Source: Vibrio sp. MEBiC08052 (lineage in GTDB: Bacteria; Pseudomonadota; Gammaproteobacteria; Enterobacterales; Vibrionaceae). From it: a DNA stretch of 64,000 bases. The translations under genes and the position numbers were made by a program. Below are positions 26,567 through 35,304 of this stretch, in pieces. The stretch lies in NCBI RefSeq assembly GCF_001506075.1, contig NZ_KQ947475.1:1111731-1175730 (forward strand), read 5' to 3'. Each line of letters starts with the position of its first letter. The first letter of the stretch is position 1. The notes under the pieces are model-generated. The model searched no databases, had not been told where the DNA came from, and saw only the letters and a program-made list of their open reading frames with translations.

Positions 26567-28438
26567 CTAGCGCCATGAGCCTCTTAACTCAGCCACATGT
26601 TGCCGCAACTCGGTGCTGTCAGTATCAGCTGCTATGATCGGTGGTGCCGCTTCGACTTCAATTTTGGCTCTGAAACGTTGCGGCAGCCCCCGGCAAGCCC
26701 GGCCGCGATAGCGACTGAAATAACTGCCCCACATTCCTTTGAGTGCCATCGGAATGACCGGGGCGCTGGTGTGCTGAATGATGCGGTCGAGACCGCGGAG
26801 AAATGGCCCGATTTCACCGTCTGGTGTGAGCCGCCCTTCAGGAAAGATACAGACCAGTTCCCCCTGCTGAAGTGCCTGTTCAATCTGCACAAACGCTTGG
26901 CGAATGGTCTTACCGTGTGAAGCACAGATCGGGATGACGCCCGCACGGTTCAAAATCGGTCGAATCAGAGGAAGGGTGGTGTAATCGGCTTCCATCACGA
27001 AACGGATCAATCGCGGTGAGGCGGCACTGAGTATCAGCGCATCCAGATAGGTGACGTGGTTACAAATAATCAGGGCACCGCCCTGAGACGGCAGATGATG
27101 TAGATTGCGGTAGTGCGTGCGATAGCACAGTCTTGCCAGACAGGCCAATACGAAACGCAGCGTCTCAATCGGTCGCTGACACAGTAAATAAACCGCGACG
27201 CCCAGATTGATCAGCGAGAGCAGCAAAAACAGGTCGGGGATCGACCATTGCAGTAATGACAGGACGATAATTGCTAAAACTGCGCTGATCACCATAAACA
27301 ACGCATTATAAATATTGAGGGCTGCAATCACTTGTGCACGTTGTTCCGGGTGAGCGCGTTGTTGCAAGAATGTGTACAAAGGGACGATAAACATCCCACC
27401 GGAGACGCCCAGTAACAATAAGCTCAGAAATAGCGGCCACAGTTCGGCGCGGGTGATAAAGGCCGCAAAGTCCATTGTTTGGGGGAGTGCATGCGGTACT
27501 CCGCTGCCCAACCCGTAACCAAACAGCGAAATACCGAGACAGGCCACAGGCACAAGCCCGAGTTCAACGCGATGGCGCGACAGGCGGTCGCACAATAAAG
27601 AGCCGAGTGCAATACCCACCGAAAACAGCGTCAGTAGCCAAGAGACAGCTCCTTCATTGCCATGAAGGAAATAACGCGTGAAATTTGGAAATTGTGTCAG
27701 ATAAGTTGCTCCCATAAACCAGAACCAACTGATGATCAGAATGGTCCGGTGGATCACAGGATCCTGCTTGGCAATCCGCAGCGTTTGGCGTGTTTGTGAG
27801 ATAGGACGCCAGTGAAAACGCTGGCTCGGAGCGGTTGCCGGAGCATGGGGGATATAGCAGCTTGCCAGATAGCCACACACGGCTAACACCAAGACTGCAC
27901 CCGCCGCGATGTATTCTGCACTTGGGGTTGAGGCGATTACGCCTGCCAGTAATGTCCCCAGCAGAATCGCCAGAAATGTTCCGGTTTCGACCAGTGCATT
28001 ACCGCTCATCAGTTCATCCGGTTTGAGCTGCTGTGGCAGCAAAGCATATTTAACCGGGCCGAATAAGGCAGACTGGGTGCCCATCAGAAAAAGCAGCAAC
28101 AGTAAAATCAGATAACTGTGAGTGATAAAGCCAATGGCAGCCAGACTCATGATGACAATTTCTAATACCTTTATTTTTCGGATTAGTTTGCTTTTTTCCA
28201 GTTGGTCCGCGAGAACGCCGGAAGAGGCGGAAAACAGAAAGAAAGGCAGAATAAATAAGCCGGCAGCGAGATTAATAAACAGAGTGCTTGAAATCGCCAG
28301 TTGATCGGCACTGCTAAACGCAACAAACAATAGCAAGGTGTTTTTAAACACATTGTCGTTAAACGCCCCGAAAAACTGAGTAATGAAATAAGGTAAAAAA
28401 CGTCGGGAAGAGAGCAGTGATGAAGTCGTATGAGACAT
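26567..28438 (-). CDS. LplT-type MFS transporter fused to PlsC-type acyltransferase
   Basis: This is a 623-residue two-domain inner-membrane protein. Residues 1 to about 410 form a 12-helix MFS domain like the lysophospholipid flippase LplT (FFGAFNDNVFKNTLLLFV at the start). The remainder is a lysophosphatidate-type acyltransferase with the NHVTYLD (HX4D) motif and FPEGRLTPDGEIGPFLRG. By analogy it brings lysophospholipids in and re-acylates them. The E. coli counterpart pairs LplT with the separate Aas protein; here the acyl-ACP synthetase part is missing. It is preceded by a TetR gene with a 55-base gap, probably in one transcript. Confidence 0.9.
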   Translation of the reverse strand: MSHTTSSLLSSRRFLPYFITQFFGAFNDNVFKNTLLLFVAFSSADQLAISSTLFINLAAGLFILPFFLFSASSGVLADQLEKSKLIRKIKVLEIVIMSLAAIGFITHSYLILLLLLFLMGTQSALFGPVKYALLPQQLKPDELMSGNALVETGTFLAILLGTLLAGVIASTPSAEYIAAGAVLVLAVCGYLASCYIPHAPATAPSQRFHWRPISQTRQTLRIAKQDPVIHRTILIISWFWFMGATYLTQFPNFTRYFLHGNEGAVSWLLTLFSVGIALGSLLCDRLSRHRVELGLVPVACLGISLFGYGLGSGVPHALPQTMDFAAFITRAELWPLFLSLLLLGVSGGMFIVPLYTFLQQRAHPEQRAQVIAALNIYNALFMVISAVLAIIVLSLLQWSIPDLFLLLSLINLGVAVYLLCQRPIETLRFVLACLARLCYRTHYRNLHHLPSQGGALIICNHVTYLDALILSAASPRLIRFVMEADYTTLPLIRPILNRAGVIPICASHGKTIRQAFVQIEQALQQGELVCIFPEGRLTPDGEIGPFLRGLDRIIQHTSAPVIPMALKGMWGSYFSRYRGRACRGLPQRFRAKIEVEAAPPIIAADTDSTELRQHVAELRGSWR

Positions 28439-28493
28439 GGGAGAATCCTTTTTACCCAGTGCGATTAAGTCAAAGCTATTGTGACGAGTTTGA

Positions 28494-29084
28494 TTACCAA
28501 GCCTTTAGATAATGGGTCAGTAAGTTATGAATCAGTTCATTGCCGTCAATCGGTGATGAAGCAAAGAATTTATCATCGACACTCAGTAAAGTAATGCCGT
28601 GTACGCCGGCCCACAAAACGCGACTGGTAGTCGTAATTTCTTCCGCTGAACGCTGTGGTGTCAGCTGTTGTAACAGGGTTTCCAGTATGTCCGTCATGTG
28701 ATCGATTCTTTGTGTTTGCCATGTGGGCAGATCTTCGCCATTCATATTGTGTTCAAAAATCAGTTGCCAGCGGAAGGTATGGCGTTGGGCAAAGTCGTGA
28801 TAGCAGTAGGCGAGTTGAAATAAGGCGTCCCGGTGATCGGTACTCTGACTGACTGCCTGTCGGGCCTCTTCAATCAGTTCATCGAGTGTCTGGGCGACGG
28901 CATGTAATAACAGGAGATTATAGCTGCCGAACACATTGACTAATGTACTGGGGACATAACCAATCATGGCTGCGACCTTGCGTAAGCTCAGTTCATGATA
29001 AGAGTGATCGGTAAGAAATTTTTTGACATGTTCCAATGTCAGCTGAATGAGCTCTTCTCGCGTGTGGTCGTTTCTTCTGGCCAT
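28494..29084 (-). CDS. TetR-family transcriptional regulator
   Basis: The protein has 196 residues. An N-terminal helix-turn-helix (about 1-55) has the TetR pattern ELSLRKVAAMIGYVPSTLVN, followed by an all-helical ligand domain with a WQLIFEHNM segment and a tryptophan-histidine-glycine style SRVLWAGVHGITLLS. It is transcribed ahead of the transporter-acyltransferase fusion, suggesting lipid-related control. A perfect TGAAC-N3-GTTCA dyad lies 17 bases before its start and is the likely self-operator. The ligand is unknown. Confidence 0.9.
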   Translation of the reverse strand: MARRNDHTREELIQLTLEHVKKFLTDHSYHELSLRKVAAMIGYVPSTLVNVFGSYNLLLLHAVAQTLDELIEEARQAVSQSTDHRDALFQLAYCYHDFAQRHTFRWQLIFEHNMNGEDLPTWQTQRIDHMTDILETLLQQLTPQRSAEEITTTSRVLWAGVHGITLLSVDDKFFASSPIDGNELIHNLLTHYLKAW

Positions 29085-29100
29085 GATCTGTAATCGTTAA

Positions 29101-29113
29101 TGAACAACGTTCA
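29101..29113. promoter_or_regulatory. Dyad operator candidate for the TetR regulator
   Basis: TGAACAACGTTCA is a perfect palindrome with a 3-base spacer, located in the leader of the TetR gene. This form is common for TetR-family autoregulation. Confidence 0.5.
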
Positions 29114-29242
29114 ATATATTATGGTTCCCTTGTCTGAGCGTCAATCAAAGCCTGCAATATTCTGATACATGTAAAGTGTTTCTTTGGTCAGTAGGAGTGT
29201 CTATGATACTCCTGATCCCTTTTAATAAGACGAAGGATAGAC

Positions 29243-30109
29243 ATGAAACGCTTTTTATCGTTAATGACCCTAATCATTGTTTCAGTGGCGGTGATGCCGG
29301 TTGCTGATGCAAAGAAATTCGGTGGTGGCCGTTCTTTAGGCAGTAGCCTCAAAACTGCTCCGGCACCGAAGCAACAGTACAGCAATACCAAAACGCAGGA
29401 TAATAAAGCCGGTCAGACGCAAAATGCCGGACGTAAAGGTCTGATGGGAGGACTTCTGGGTGGTCTGCTCGCCGGTGGTCTGTTGGCTGCTTTTTTCGGT
29501 GGCGCTTTTGAAGGTATCCAGTTTATGGATATTCTGATTATCGGGTTAGTGGCGTATTTTATCTTCAAATTATTGCGCGGGGTGCTGGCTGCCAAGCAGG
29601 GCAGTATGAATCAGCAGCAACCGGCATTTGGCGGGGCCGCACATCGACAGTCTCATGTGCATAGCTTCGAACAACCTGAAGATACTGCCGTAGGAGGAAG
29701 CGGCTTTGGTACCAATGCTGCCAGTGACGTACCGCACCGTTACCCTCCGGAATTTGACCGGGCAGCTTTCCTGAACGGAGCCCGGGAACACTATCGCATC
29801 TTGCAAGGCGCATGGAATCATAATGAGTTAGATACGATTCGTGAGTATGTTTCTGCAAGCCTGTTTGAAGATTTGCAAGCCGAGCGGAAAAAACTGACCG
29901 GTGAACAGCATACCGATGTGATGTATGTCGATGCCGAGTTTGTCCGTGCTGACTATGATGCGAACCGTGCCCAGTTGAGCTTGCAATTCTCAGGGCGTTA
30001 CCGTGATGCTGTTGAAGGGATTGAAGAAGAGATCCAAGATATCTGGCATCTTGAACGGGATTTAACCGTGCCGAATTCGCCTTGGCTGATTGTTGGTATT
30101 CAAGGCTAA
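29243..30109 (+). CDS. Tim44-like domain protein
   Basis: The 288-residue exported or membrane-anchored protein has a signal sequence (1-23, ending PVADA), then a basic Gly/Gln-rich stretch with GGRSLGSSLKTAPAPKQQ. A Gly-Leu-rich membrane segment follows (LLGGLLAGGLLAAFFGGAF), then a second helix (MDILIIGLVAYFIFKLLRG). The C-terminal Tim44-like domain (about 165-288) contains FLNGAREHYRILQGAWNHNE and ends WHLERDLTVPNSPWLIVGIQ. Bacterial members have no settled function. An AAGGA site precedes the ATG, and a strong terminator follows. Confidence 0.9.
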   Translation: MKRFLSLMTLIIVSVAVMPVADAKKFGGGRSLGSSLKTAPAPKQQYSNTKTQDNKAGQTQNAGRKGLMGGLLGGLLAGGLLAAFFGGAFEGIQFMDILIIGLVAYFIFKLLRGVLAAKQGSMNQQQPAFGGAAHRQSHVHSFEQPEDTAVGGSGFGTNAASDVPHRYPPEFDRAAFLNGAREHYRILQGAWNHNELDTIREYVSASLFEDLQAERKKLTGEQHTDVMYVDAEFVRADYDANRAQLSLQFSGRYRDAVEGIEEEIQDIWHLERDLTVPNSPWLIVGIQG

Positions 30110-30144
30110 TTATCATCATTGATGGATAAAAAGTTGATTGATGA

Positions 30145-30174
30145 AAAAATGCCTCCGTTTGCGGAGGCATTTTT
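30145..30174 (+). terminator. Strong terminator after the Tim44-like gene
   Basis: AAAAATGCCTCCG and CGGAGGCATTTTT form a perfect 13-bp stem over TTTG. It can act on both strands and separates the convergent genes ending at 30109 and 30225. Confidence 0.92.
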
Positions 30175-30224
30175 CTTGGTGTCGATTGACATTTTTATGC
30201 TTACGTTATCGGGCCGATGAGGTG

Positions 30225-30788
30225 CTAAACAAAATGCAGGGCATCGCCATTCGGCAAAACGCGAGCCAGCCGCGGGAAAATATTCTCAAAGGCCATGTGG
30301 TGAAATTCGGATGAGAAAGAACTACAAGCATTTTCGATGGTGATCATGTTATATCCCAGCTCCCAACCGTGGCGCAGAGTTGATTCCACGCCCATATTGG
30401 TGGCAATCCCGACGACAACGAGATGACGAATTCCGCGTCTGCGTAACTGCATGTCGAGTGCTGTTCCTGTAAATGCCCCCCATTGCCGTTTGGTGATCAA
30501 GACATCCCCGTCTTCAACCACACCATCAGCCAATGTCATCCATTGTTCCATTGCTTCCGGTGCCGGTGTCGGTTCATCAACTACGCCGGGTGGGTAATCC
30601 TGCAGATCGTCGGACCAACCGACATTCACACCGACGACGGTTGCACCATGCCGGCGAAAACGCGCTACCAGCGACTGGCACCTTGCCAGTATTTCATCTG
30701 AGGGATACGGATAGCGCTGCGGGGCGAGTATACCCTGTTGTAAATCGATCAGAATCAATGCGGTTTCATGCGGGTTTAATGTCAGCAT
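30225..30788 (-). CDS. Isochorismatase-family hydrolase
   Basis: This is a cysteine-hydrolase-fold protein of 187 residues. It has the catalytic Asp15 in LILIDLQQG and the Lys in ITKRQWGAFTGT. The usual nucleophile position reads GIATNMGVES, with Gly instead of Cys. True isochorismatases of the PhzD/EntB type also have Gly there, so hydrolysis of an isochorismate-like ether is more likely than amide hydrolysis. The ATG at 30788 has AAGGA 7 nt upstream; the longer frame start at 30839 would overlap the neighbouring gene. It is downstream of and co-oriented with the cysteine desulfhydrase gene. Confidence 0.85.
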   Translation of the reverse strand: MLTLNPHETALILIDLQQGILAPQRYPYPSDEILARCQSLVARFRRHGATVVGVNVGWSDDLQDYPPGVVDEPTPAPEAMEQWMTLADGVVEDGDVLITKRQWGAFTGTALDMQLRRRGIRHLVVVGIATNMGVESTLRHGWELGYNMITIENACSSFSSEFHHMAFENIFPRLARVLPNGDALHFV

Positions 30789-30820
30789 CGTGATTTCCTT
30801 GAATTGATGAGAATCGAAGA

Positions 30821-31939
30821 TTAAATCTCTACCTGACATTCAGGCACAGATGTGATCTTGGATTGCTGTTCTTCAAAAAAATTCCCATTCAATTCAAATG
30901 AATCCAGTTGTGCCAGATAAGGCGCGACCGAACCGATATGTTGATCTACCCAAACCGGATTGTAATAACAGTCCAGATAGCGTTCCCCATCATCACACCA
31001 TAATGTCACCAGTGAGCCCGTTTCACCGTTGCGTTGCATCTGCCGGGCGAGCTGGAGTGTTGCATAGAGGTTGGTTCCGGTTGAGGGGCCGGCTTTACGC
31101 CCGGTTTGCTGCTCCAGCCAGTAAATGGTCGCGATACTGGCTGCGTCAGGGACGGCGATCATGGTGTCAATCACACCCGGTATAAAACTGGGCTCAACTC
31201 TGGGGCGGCCAATCCCCTCAATCCGGCTACTTTGTTGACAAGTCAGTTGAGAATTATTGTGAAGAAACGCATCGTAAAAGACTGAGTTTTCACAATCTGC
31301 AACACACAATTGGGTTGGGTACTGGCGATAATGAATATGCCGCCCCAGCGTGGCGGAGGTGCCACCGGTACCGGCTGACATCACCAGCCAGCGTGGCAGC
31401 GGAAAACGTTCTTGTGCCATCTGGGCAAAAATCGCATGAGCGACATTATCTGTTCCGCGCCAGTCCGAGGCACGTTCTGCATAAGTGAACTGATCAATAT
31501 AGTGTCCGTTGAGGGTTTCAGCCAGTTGCCGGGCTGCCGGGTAAATATCACAAGAACGGTCAACAAAGTGTGCTGTGCCGCCATATTGTTCGATCAACTC
31601 AATTTTCTTGCGCGCGGTCGTCCGCGGCATGACCGCATAAAAAGGCAGGCCCAGCATTTGGGCAAAATAGGCCTCGGAGATTGCAGTGCTGCCGGAAGAG
31701 GACTCGATAATCGGGGTGTCCGGTCCAATCAAACCATTGGTTAACGCATATAAAAACAGTGATCGGGCCAAGCGGTGTTTCAGCGAACCTGTCGGGTGGC
31801 GACTTTCATCTTTAAGGTAAATATCGATGTTCTGTAAACCGGGTACGGTTAGTTTGATCAGCGGCGTTTCCGGATGATGTGCTTCTTCGGCCATGATTTG
31901 ATGAATTGCCTGCTTGATCCAACCATGATTACTGGACAT
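30821..31939 (-). CDS. PLP-dependent L-cysteine desulfhydrase, Cds1 type
   Basis: This cysteine-synthase-fold protein of 372 residues carries the PLP lysine Lys54 in HPTGSLKHRLA and the phosphate-binding ESSSGSTAISEA. The glycine loop SAGTGGTSATLGRH and the C-terminal GPSTGTNLYA follow. The long C-terminal region (TLWCDDGERYLDCYYNPVWV) is typical of the Cds1-like branch, which degrades cysteine to pyruvate, ammonia and sulfide. The divergent neighbour is a DecR-type regulator of cysteine detoxification, which supports this role over synthesis. The ATG has AGGAAG upstream. Confidence 0.85.
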   Translation of the reverse strand: MSSNHGWIKQAIHQIMAEEAHHPETPLIKLTVPGLQNIDIYLKDESRHPTGSLKHRLARSLFLYALTNGLIGPDTPIIESSSGSTAISEAYFAQMLGLPFYAVMPRTTARKKIELIEQYGGTAHFVDRSCDIYPAARQLAETLNGHYIDQFTYAERASDWRGTDNVAHAIFAQMAQERFPLPRWLVMSAGTGGTSATLGRHIHYRQYPTQLCVADCENSVFYDAFLHNNSQLTCQQSSRIEGIGRPRVEPSFIPGVIDTMIAVPDAASIATIYWLEQQTGRKAGPSTGTNLYATLQLARQMQRNGETGSLVTLWCDDGERYLDCYYNPVWVDQHIGSVAPYLAQLDSFELNGNFFEEQQSKITSVPECQVEI

Positions 31940-32081
31940 ATGAATACTTCCTATTAAAGCGGATAAGATGAACGAACGAATAGAATAAAAATAACCGGAT
32001 TCACAGAGAAAAAGGTTTCTTTTTTTACTGTTTATTGGCTAAATAGTAGAAAATATTTCTCTTTTATTGGGGTGTGGTGGA

Positions 32082-32543
32082 ATGAAATTGGATAAAACCG
32101 ATAAACAGTTACTGCGATTATTACAACAGAATGCGGAGTGGTCTTTGAATGAGCTGGCCGATGCGGTCAATCTGACCACGACACCATGCTGGAAGCGGTT
32201 AAAAAAGCTGGAAGAAATAGGAGTTATCCAAAAGCGAGTTGCGTTGCTGGATCCGGAAAAATTGGGATTAAACTTCACCGCTTATGTGATGCTCAAAACC
32301 AGTAATCATTCTCATGAGTGGTATGTTCGTTTTGTTGAAATCGCTTCAGAATTTCCAGAAGTGATGGAGTTCTACCGAATGGCGGGGGAGTACGACTATA
32401 TGATGAAAGTCGTCGTTAAAGACATGCGCTGCTTTGACGAGTTTTACAAGCAACTGGTCAATCGTGTCGAAGGATTGAGTGATGTGACTTCGACCTTCGC
32501 GATGGAATCACTGAAATATACCACGGAGCTGCCATTGTCATAA
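32082..32543 (+). CDS. decR: Lrp/AsnC-family regulator, DecR type
   Basis: The 153-residue regulator has an N-terminal winged helix and a C-terminal Lrp ligand domain. It aligns closely with E. coli DecR (YbaO), sharing [38 protein letters not shown] and DEFYKQLVN with [18 protein letters not shown]. DecR activates cysteine detoxification genes on cysteine excess. Here it is divergent from a cysteine desulfhydrase gene across 142 bases, so that gene is its probable target. The ATG at 32082 follows a GGTGG site. Confidence 0.9.
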   Translation: MKLDKTDKQLLRLLQQNAEWSLNELADAVNLTTTPCWKRLKKLEEIGVIQKRVALLDPEKLGLNFTAYVMLKTSNHSHEWYVRFVEIASEFPEVMEFYRMAGEYDYMMKVVVKDMRCFDEFYKQLVNRVEGLSDVTSTFAMESLKYTTELPLS

Positions 32544-32686
32544 CGGTTGTTAATACTGAGTATGCACCTCGGCCTGCCGACACAGAAAAATGTCCCGACA
32601 GGCCACTTGAACTTGAACTTGAGTATAAGAGCTAAGAGCTGCCAGCTGACTTACTGAACTTACTTAAGGTTAATCAGTGAGCCCGG

Positions 32687-32800
32687 TTAACCAAATACCA
32701 ATGTAATGAAAACAATGACAGCAAATAAAACCCCAATATATTTCAAGAAGAGACCTATATTTTTACTCCCGCCCGGTGGGGGGGTATTACAACATCCCAT
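32687..32800 (-). CDS. Small membrane protein (37 aa) with N-terminal Cys pair
   Basis: The ORF reads MGCCNTPPPGGSKNIGLFLK and then a single hydrophobic helix YIGVLFAVIVFITLVFG. A strong GGAGG ribosome site lies 5 nt upstream of the ATG at 32800. The Cys-Cys near the N-terminus could be a lipidation or metal site. It is the only gene in the gap between decR and tesB. No named family is recalled; the good ribosome site and the helix support it as real. Confidence 0.6.
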   Translation of the reverse strand: MGCCNTPPPGGSKNIGLFLKYIGVLFAVIVFITLVFG

Positions 32801-32897
32801 ACTGACCTCCGGTGTTGATGATGACTACATCGGTATCATAAAGCTTCCCCTTGGGGGAAAGTAAAGCCTGCAGTCATCACAAAAGTTATGGCCGCAA

Positions 32898-33788
32898 CTA
32901 AGCATCATCTGATGGCTTTGGCGCGGCGTGATCAGGAAAACGCATCACACCTTCCTGTACCGCACTGGCAATCAAATCACCTTGCTGGTTGTAGATTTCT
33001 CCCCGCACCAGTCCACGGCCATAGGTGGCACTCGGGCTCTCAATCGCAAACAGCAGCCACTCATCCATACTAAACGGGCGGTGATACCACATCGAGTGAT
33101 CAATGGTTGCGACCTGAAATCCCGGTGTCATCAGCGTGACTGCATGTGGGTGCAAGGCTGTGACCAGAAAGCCCCAGTCAGAGGCGTAGCCGAGCAGATA
33201 CTGATGGATCAACTGATCATTCGGTAACTCACCGTTGGCCCGAATCCACAGATACTGTCTGGGTTCGATTTTTTCCGGTTGGAACGGATTGACCACATGC
33301 ACCGGACGAATTTCGATGGGTTTCTCCCGACAGAACATTTTTTTGACCGGTTCAGAGAGGCGGTGGGAAATTTGGTTCATCAGCTCGGTTTCAGAAGCAT
33401 AATTTTCCGGCCCGGGGATGTCTGGCATCGTGTTTTGGTGCTCAAAGCCAGTACCTTCACCGTGGTATGACGCAGTCAGATAAAAAATCGGCCGACCATT
33501 TTGGATCGCTTTTACCCGTCGGGTACTGAAATTACGCCCGTCTCTGAGATTTTCTATATCATAAATAATCGGTTTTTCCGGATCGCCCGGGTGAAGAAAG
33601 TAGCTATGAAATGAATGAACCGTCCGCTCGGAATCGACGGTATAGCGGGCGGCTGAGAGTGCCTGACCGATCACTTGCCCCCCATAAACCTGAGGTAAGC
33701 CAAGGTGTTCACTGTCCCCCCGGTAGAGTCCTTCCTCTAGTTTTTCTAACTGTAAAAGTTCAAGTAAATTATTGAGAGCCTCGCTCAT
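32898..33788 (-). CDS. tesB: Acyl-CoA thioesterase II
   Basis: TesB hydrolyses medium- and long-chain acyl-CoA esters. The 296 residues contain the double hotdog fold with [31 protein letters not shown] and [10 protein letters not shown] in the first half. [17 protein letters not shown] and [20 protein letters not shown] follow in the second, and [20 protein letters not shown] and EGVMR at the end, as in E. coli TesB. It sits in the same neighbourhood as in E. coli (ybaY, atl and ffs next to tesB). Confidence 0.96.
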   Translation of the reverse strand: MSEALNNLLELLQLEKLEEGLYRGDSEHLGLPQVYGGQVIGQALSAARYTVDSERTVHSFHSYFLHPGDPEKPIIYDIENLRDGRNFSTRRVKAIQNGRPIFYLTASYHGEGTGFEHQNTMPDIPGPENYASETELMNQISHRLSEPVKKMFCREKPIEIRPVHVVNPFQPEKIEPRQYLWIRANGELPNDQLIHQYLLGYASDWGFLVTALHPHAVTLMTPGFQVATIDHSMWYHRPFSMDEWLLFAIESPSATYGRGLVRGEIYNQQGDLIASAVQEGVMRFPDHAAPKPSDDA

Positions 33789-33913
33789 ACTACCTCACTA
33801 TGTTATCTACACTCCGACATCGAACGCTGCCAGAAATCAAAAATCAAGTTTTGTTCAATTGATATTTATCTCTATAATTATCGGCTCAAACTGGAAGATA
33901 TATAAAATTTATA

Positions 33914-34351
33914 ATGATGAAATATAACAATCAATGGTGCCTTTTTTTGACCCTTATCTGTATTTTTCTTAGCAGAGGGGGACAGGCGCAAACGCAAGCT
34001 CAGCCGATAGAGTCACCGATTCATAACCTAACCGGTACATTGCTCGGTGATTATCCATTACCGAAAAAAGTGTTTGTGGTGGTGACGCTCAATGACCAGA
34101 CCCAACACAATCAGGTGGTTGCAAAATATCAATTTTATGGTGATGGTTTAACGTTGCCGATTGACTTTCAACTCTCTTATGCTCAGTCGAACATCCGACA
34201 AAATCATCGCTATCGTATTCAGGCCGAGATTTTTGAACGGGGACATGTCCGGTATACGGGGGCGGGGAGTGCCACAGAACTTGCGCTCGAACCTTCCGTA
34301 TATGATGGTCAAATCCGAATGGCCTCCGTGAAAAGCGCATCATCCCACTGA
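33914..34351 (+). CDS. YbaY/YscW-like lipoprotein-family protein
   Basis: The protein has 145 residues with an N-terminal hydrophobic signal (about 8-22). The domain LTGTLLGDYPLPKKVFVVVT continues through YGDGLTLPIDFQLSYAQSNI and ends in the YRIQAEIFERGHVRYTGAG segment, as in the YbaY/YscW type III pilotin-like family. A clean lipobox is not seen after the signal, unlike E. coli YbaY. Its place between tesB and atl matches ybaY of E. coli. Function unknown, probably envelope associated. Confidence 0.78.
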   Translation: MMKYNNQWCLFLTLICIFLSRGGQAQTQAQPIESPIHNLTGTLLGDYPLPKKVFVVVTLNDQTQHNQVVAKYQFYGDGLTLPIDFQLSYAQSNIRQNHRYRIQAEIFERGHVRYTGAGSATELALEPSVYDGQIRMASVKSASSH

Positions 34352-34672
34352 GTCGGGTTGCCAGCGATAGTGGCGGAGTGAAATTCTGCCGCGACTGCTG
34401 ATGGGTATCCCTTCTGCGACTAATTCGGCTCGCTGGCGATCAAAATCCGGACCGGACAGGGAGATTTCTCCCTTGCTGTTAATCACCCGAAACCAAGGGA
34501 GCGTCGAGCCTTTCGGGAGTTGCCCCAACGCTTTACCGACATGACGTGCATAGCCCGGATAACCTGCCATTTTGGCAATATCGCCATAGGTGCTGACTTT
34601 GCCTGCCGGGATTTGGTGAATCACGGTAAACACCTGAGCAAGAAACTGCTTTTTATCATCGGAGTGAGTCAT
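34340..34672 (-). CDS. atl: Alkyltransferase-like protein
   Basis: The 110-residue protein resembles the DNA-binding domain of O6-methylguanine methyltransferase. The usual PCHR active site is replaced by PWFRVI, so it binds alkylated guanine without repairing it and recruits nucleotide excision repair. The opening IPAGKVSTYGDIAKMAGYPG and YARHVGKALGQLPKG are typical. It equals E. coli ybaZ. Its 3' end overlaps the convergent ybaY-like gene by 12 bases. Confidence 0.93.
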   Translation of the reverse strand: MTHSDDKKQFLAQVFTVIHQIPAGKVSTYGDIAKMAGYPGYARHVGKALGQLPKGSTLPWFRVINSKGEISLSGPDFDRQRAELVAEGIPISSRGRISLRHYRWQPDSVG

Positions 34673-34877
34673 CTCAATTGCATCCGTCAGAAAAGTTTAT
34701 GTATACGTTGAGAGTCTGAATTGATGCTGATCAGTGTATGCTCAAAACGGCTGTCTGTCAGGTCTTTGATTTGTGCACAATCGGTTGAACGGGATAGGTT
34801 TCATGGTGCAAAACAAGGGAATCTGCTTAATCCCTACCCACTCAGTTGGTATCAGACCACTTTTATCAGAAAGAGGC

Positions 34878-34906
34878 TTGCAATGCGGATCTCAATCCCT
34901 GATAAT
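34878..34906 (+). promoter_or_regulatory. Promoter of ffs
   Basis: TTGCAA and GATAAT are separated by 17 bases, followed by a GC-rich discriminator (CACCCCGC) as in stable RNA promoters. Transcription would begin near 34913, giving a leader of about 30 nt, similar to the RNase P-removed leader of E. coli 4.5S RNA. Confidence 0.65.
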
Positions 34907-34946
34907 CACCCCGCTTTCGATGTTCACCATCAAAGCTCTTATCTAT

Positions 34947-35055
34947 GGAGGCCCTGGTCCTCCCGCAACACTAATTCGTGAACTTGGTCAGGACCGGAAG
35001 GTAGCAGCCACAGCGAATGACGTGTGTGCCGGGATGTGGCTGGGGCTTCCACCCA
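34947..35055 (+). ncRNA. ffs: 4.5S RNA of the signal recognition particle
   Basis: The conserved core GTCAGGACCGGAAGGTAGCA with TGTGTGCCGGGATGTGGCTG is the SRP RNA apical domain that binds Ffh. The 5' arm GGAGGCCC pairs with GGGGCTTCC near the 3' end, forming the single long hairpin of about 109 nt. The neighbourhood (atl, ybaY-like, tesB) is the same as around E. coli ffs. Ends are set by pairing and by comparison with the 114-nt E. coli RNA. Confidence 0.95.
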
Positions 35056-35279
35056 TCTGAACCTTTCTAATTTAAAATCGAAATAATTACCCTAATCTCA
35101 AAAGTCAAAGAACACATTGGTACGAAACATGCGCTATTTATCTCGTCCTGAATCAGGAATAGGGTATTTTCTTTACTGATCTCTTCCATGAAAACTCTAA
35201 TTACGGATGTAACTAATTAGGTTAGGGTGGTTTACATTTCGACTTGTCTGGCTATTGTATGGATTATAGATTAGTTGCT

Positions 35280-35285
35280 TATAAT
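35280..35285 (+). promoter_or_regulatory. Possible -10 element of the NTPase-nuclease gene
   Basis: TATAAT lies 20 bases before the ATG at 35305. A TTGTAT upstream is 19 bases away, a poor spacing. The transcript leader would be about 13 nt with no Shine-Dalgarno sequence. The 250 bases between ffs and this gene otherwise show nothing recognised. Confidence 0.35.
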
Positions 35286-35304
35286 ACGATGACGAGTCCC
35301 TTTC

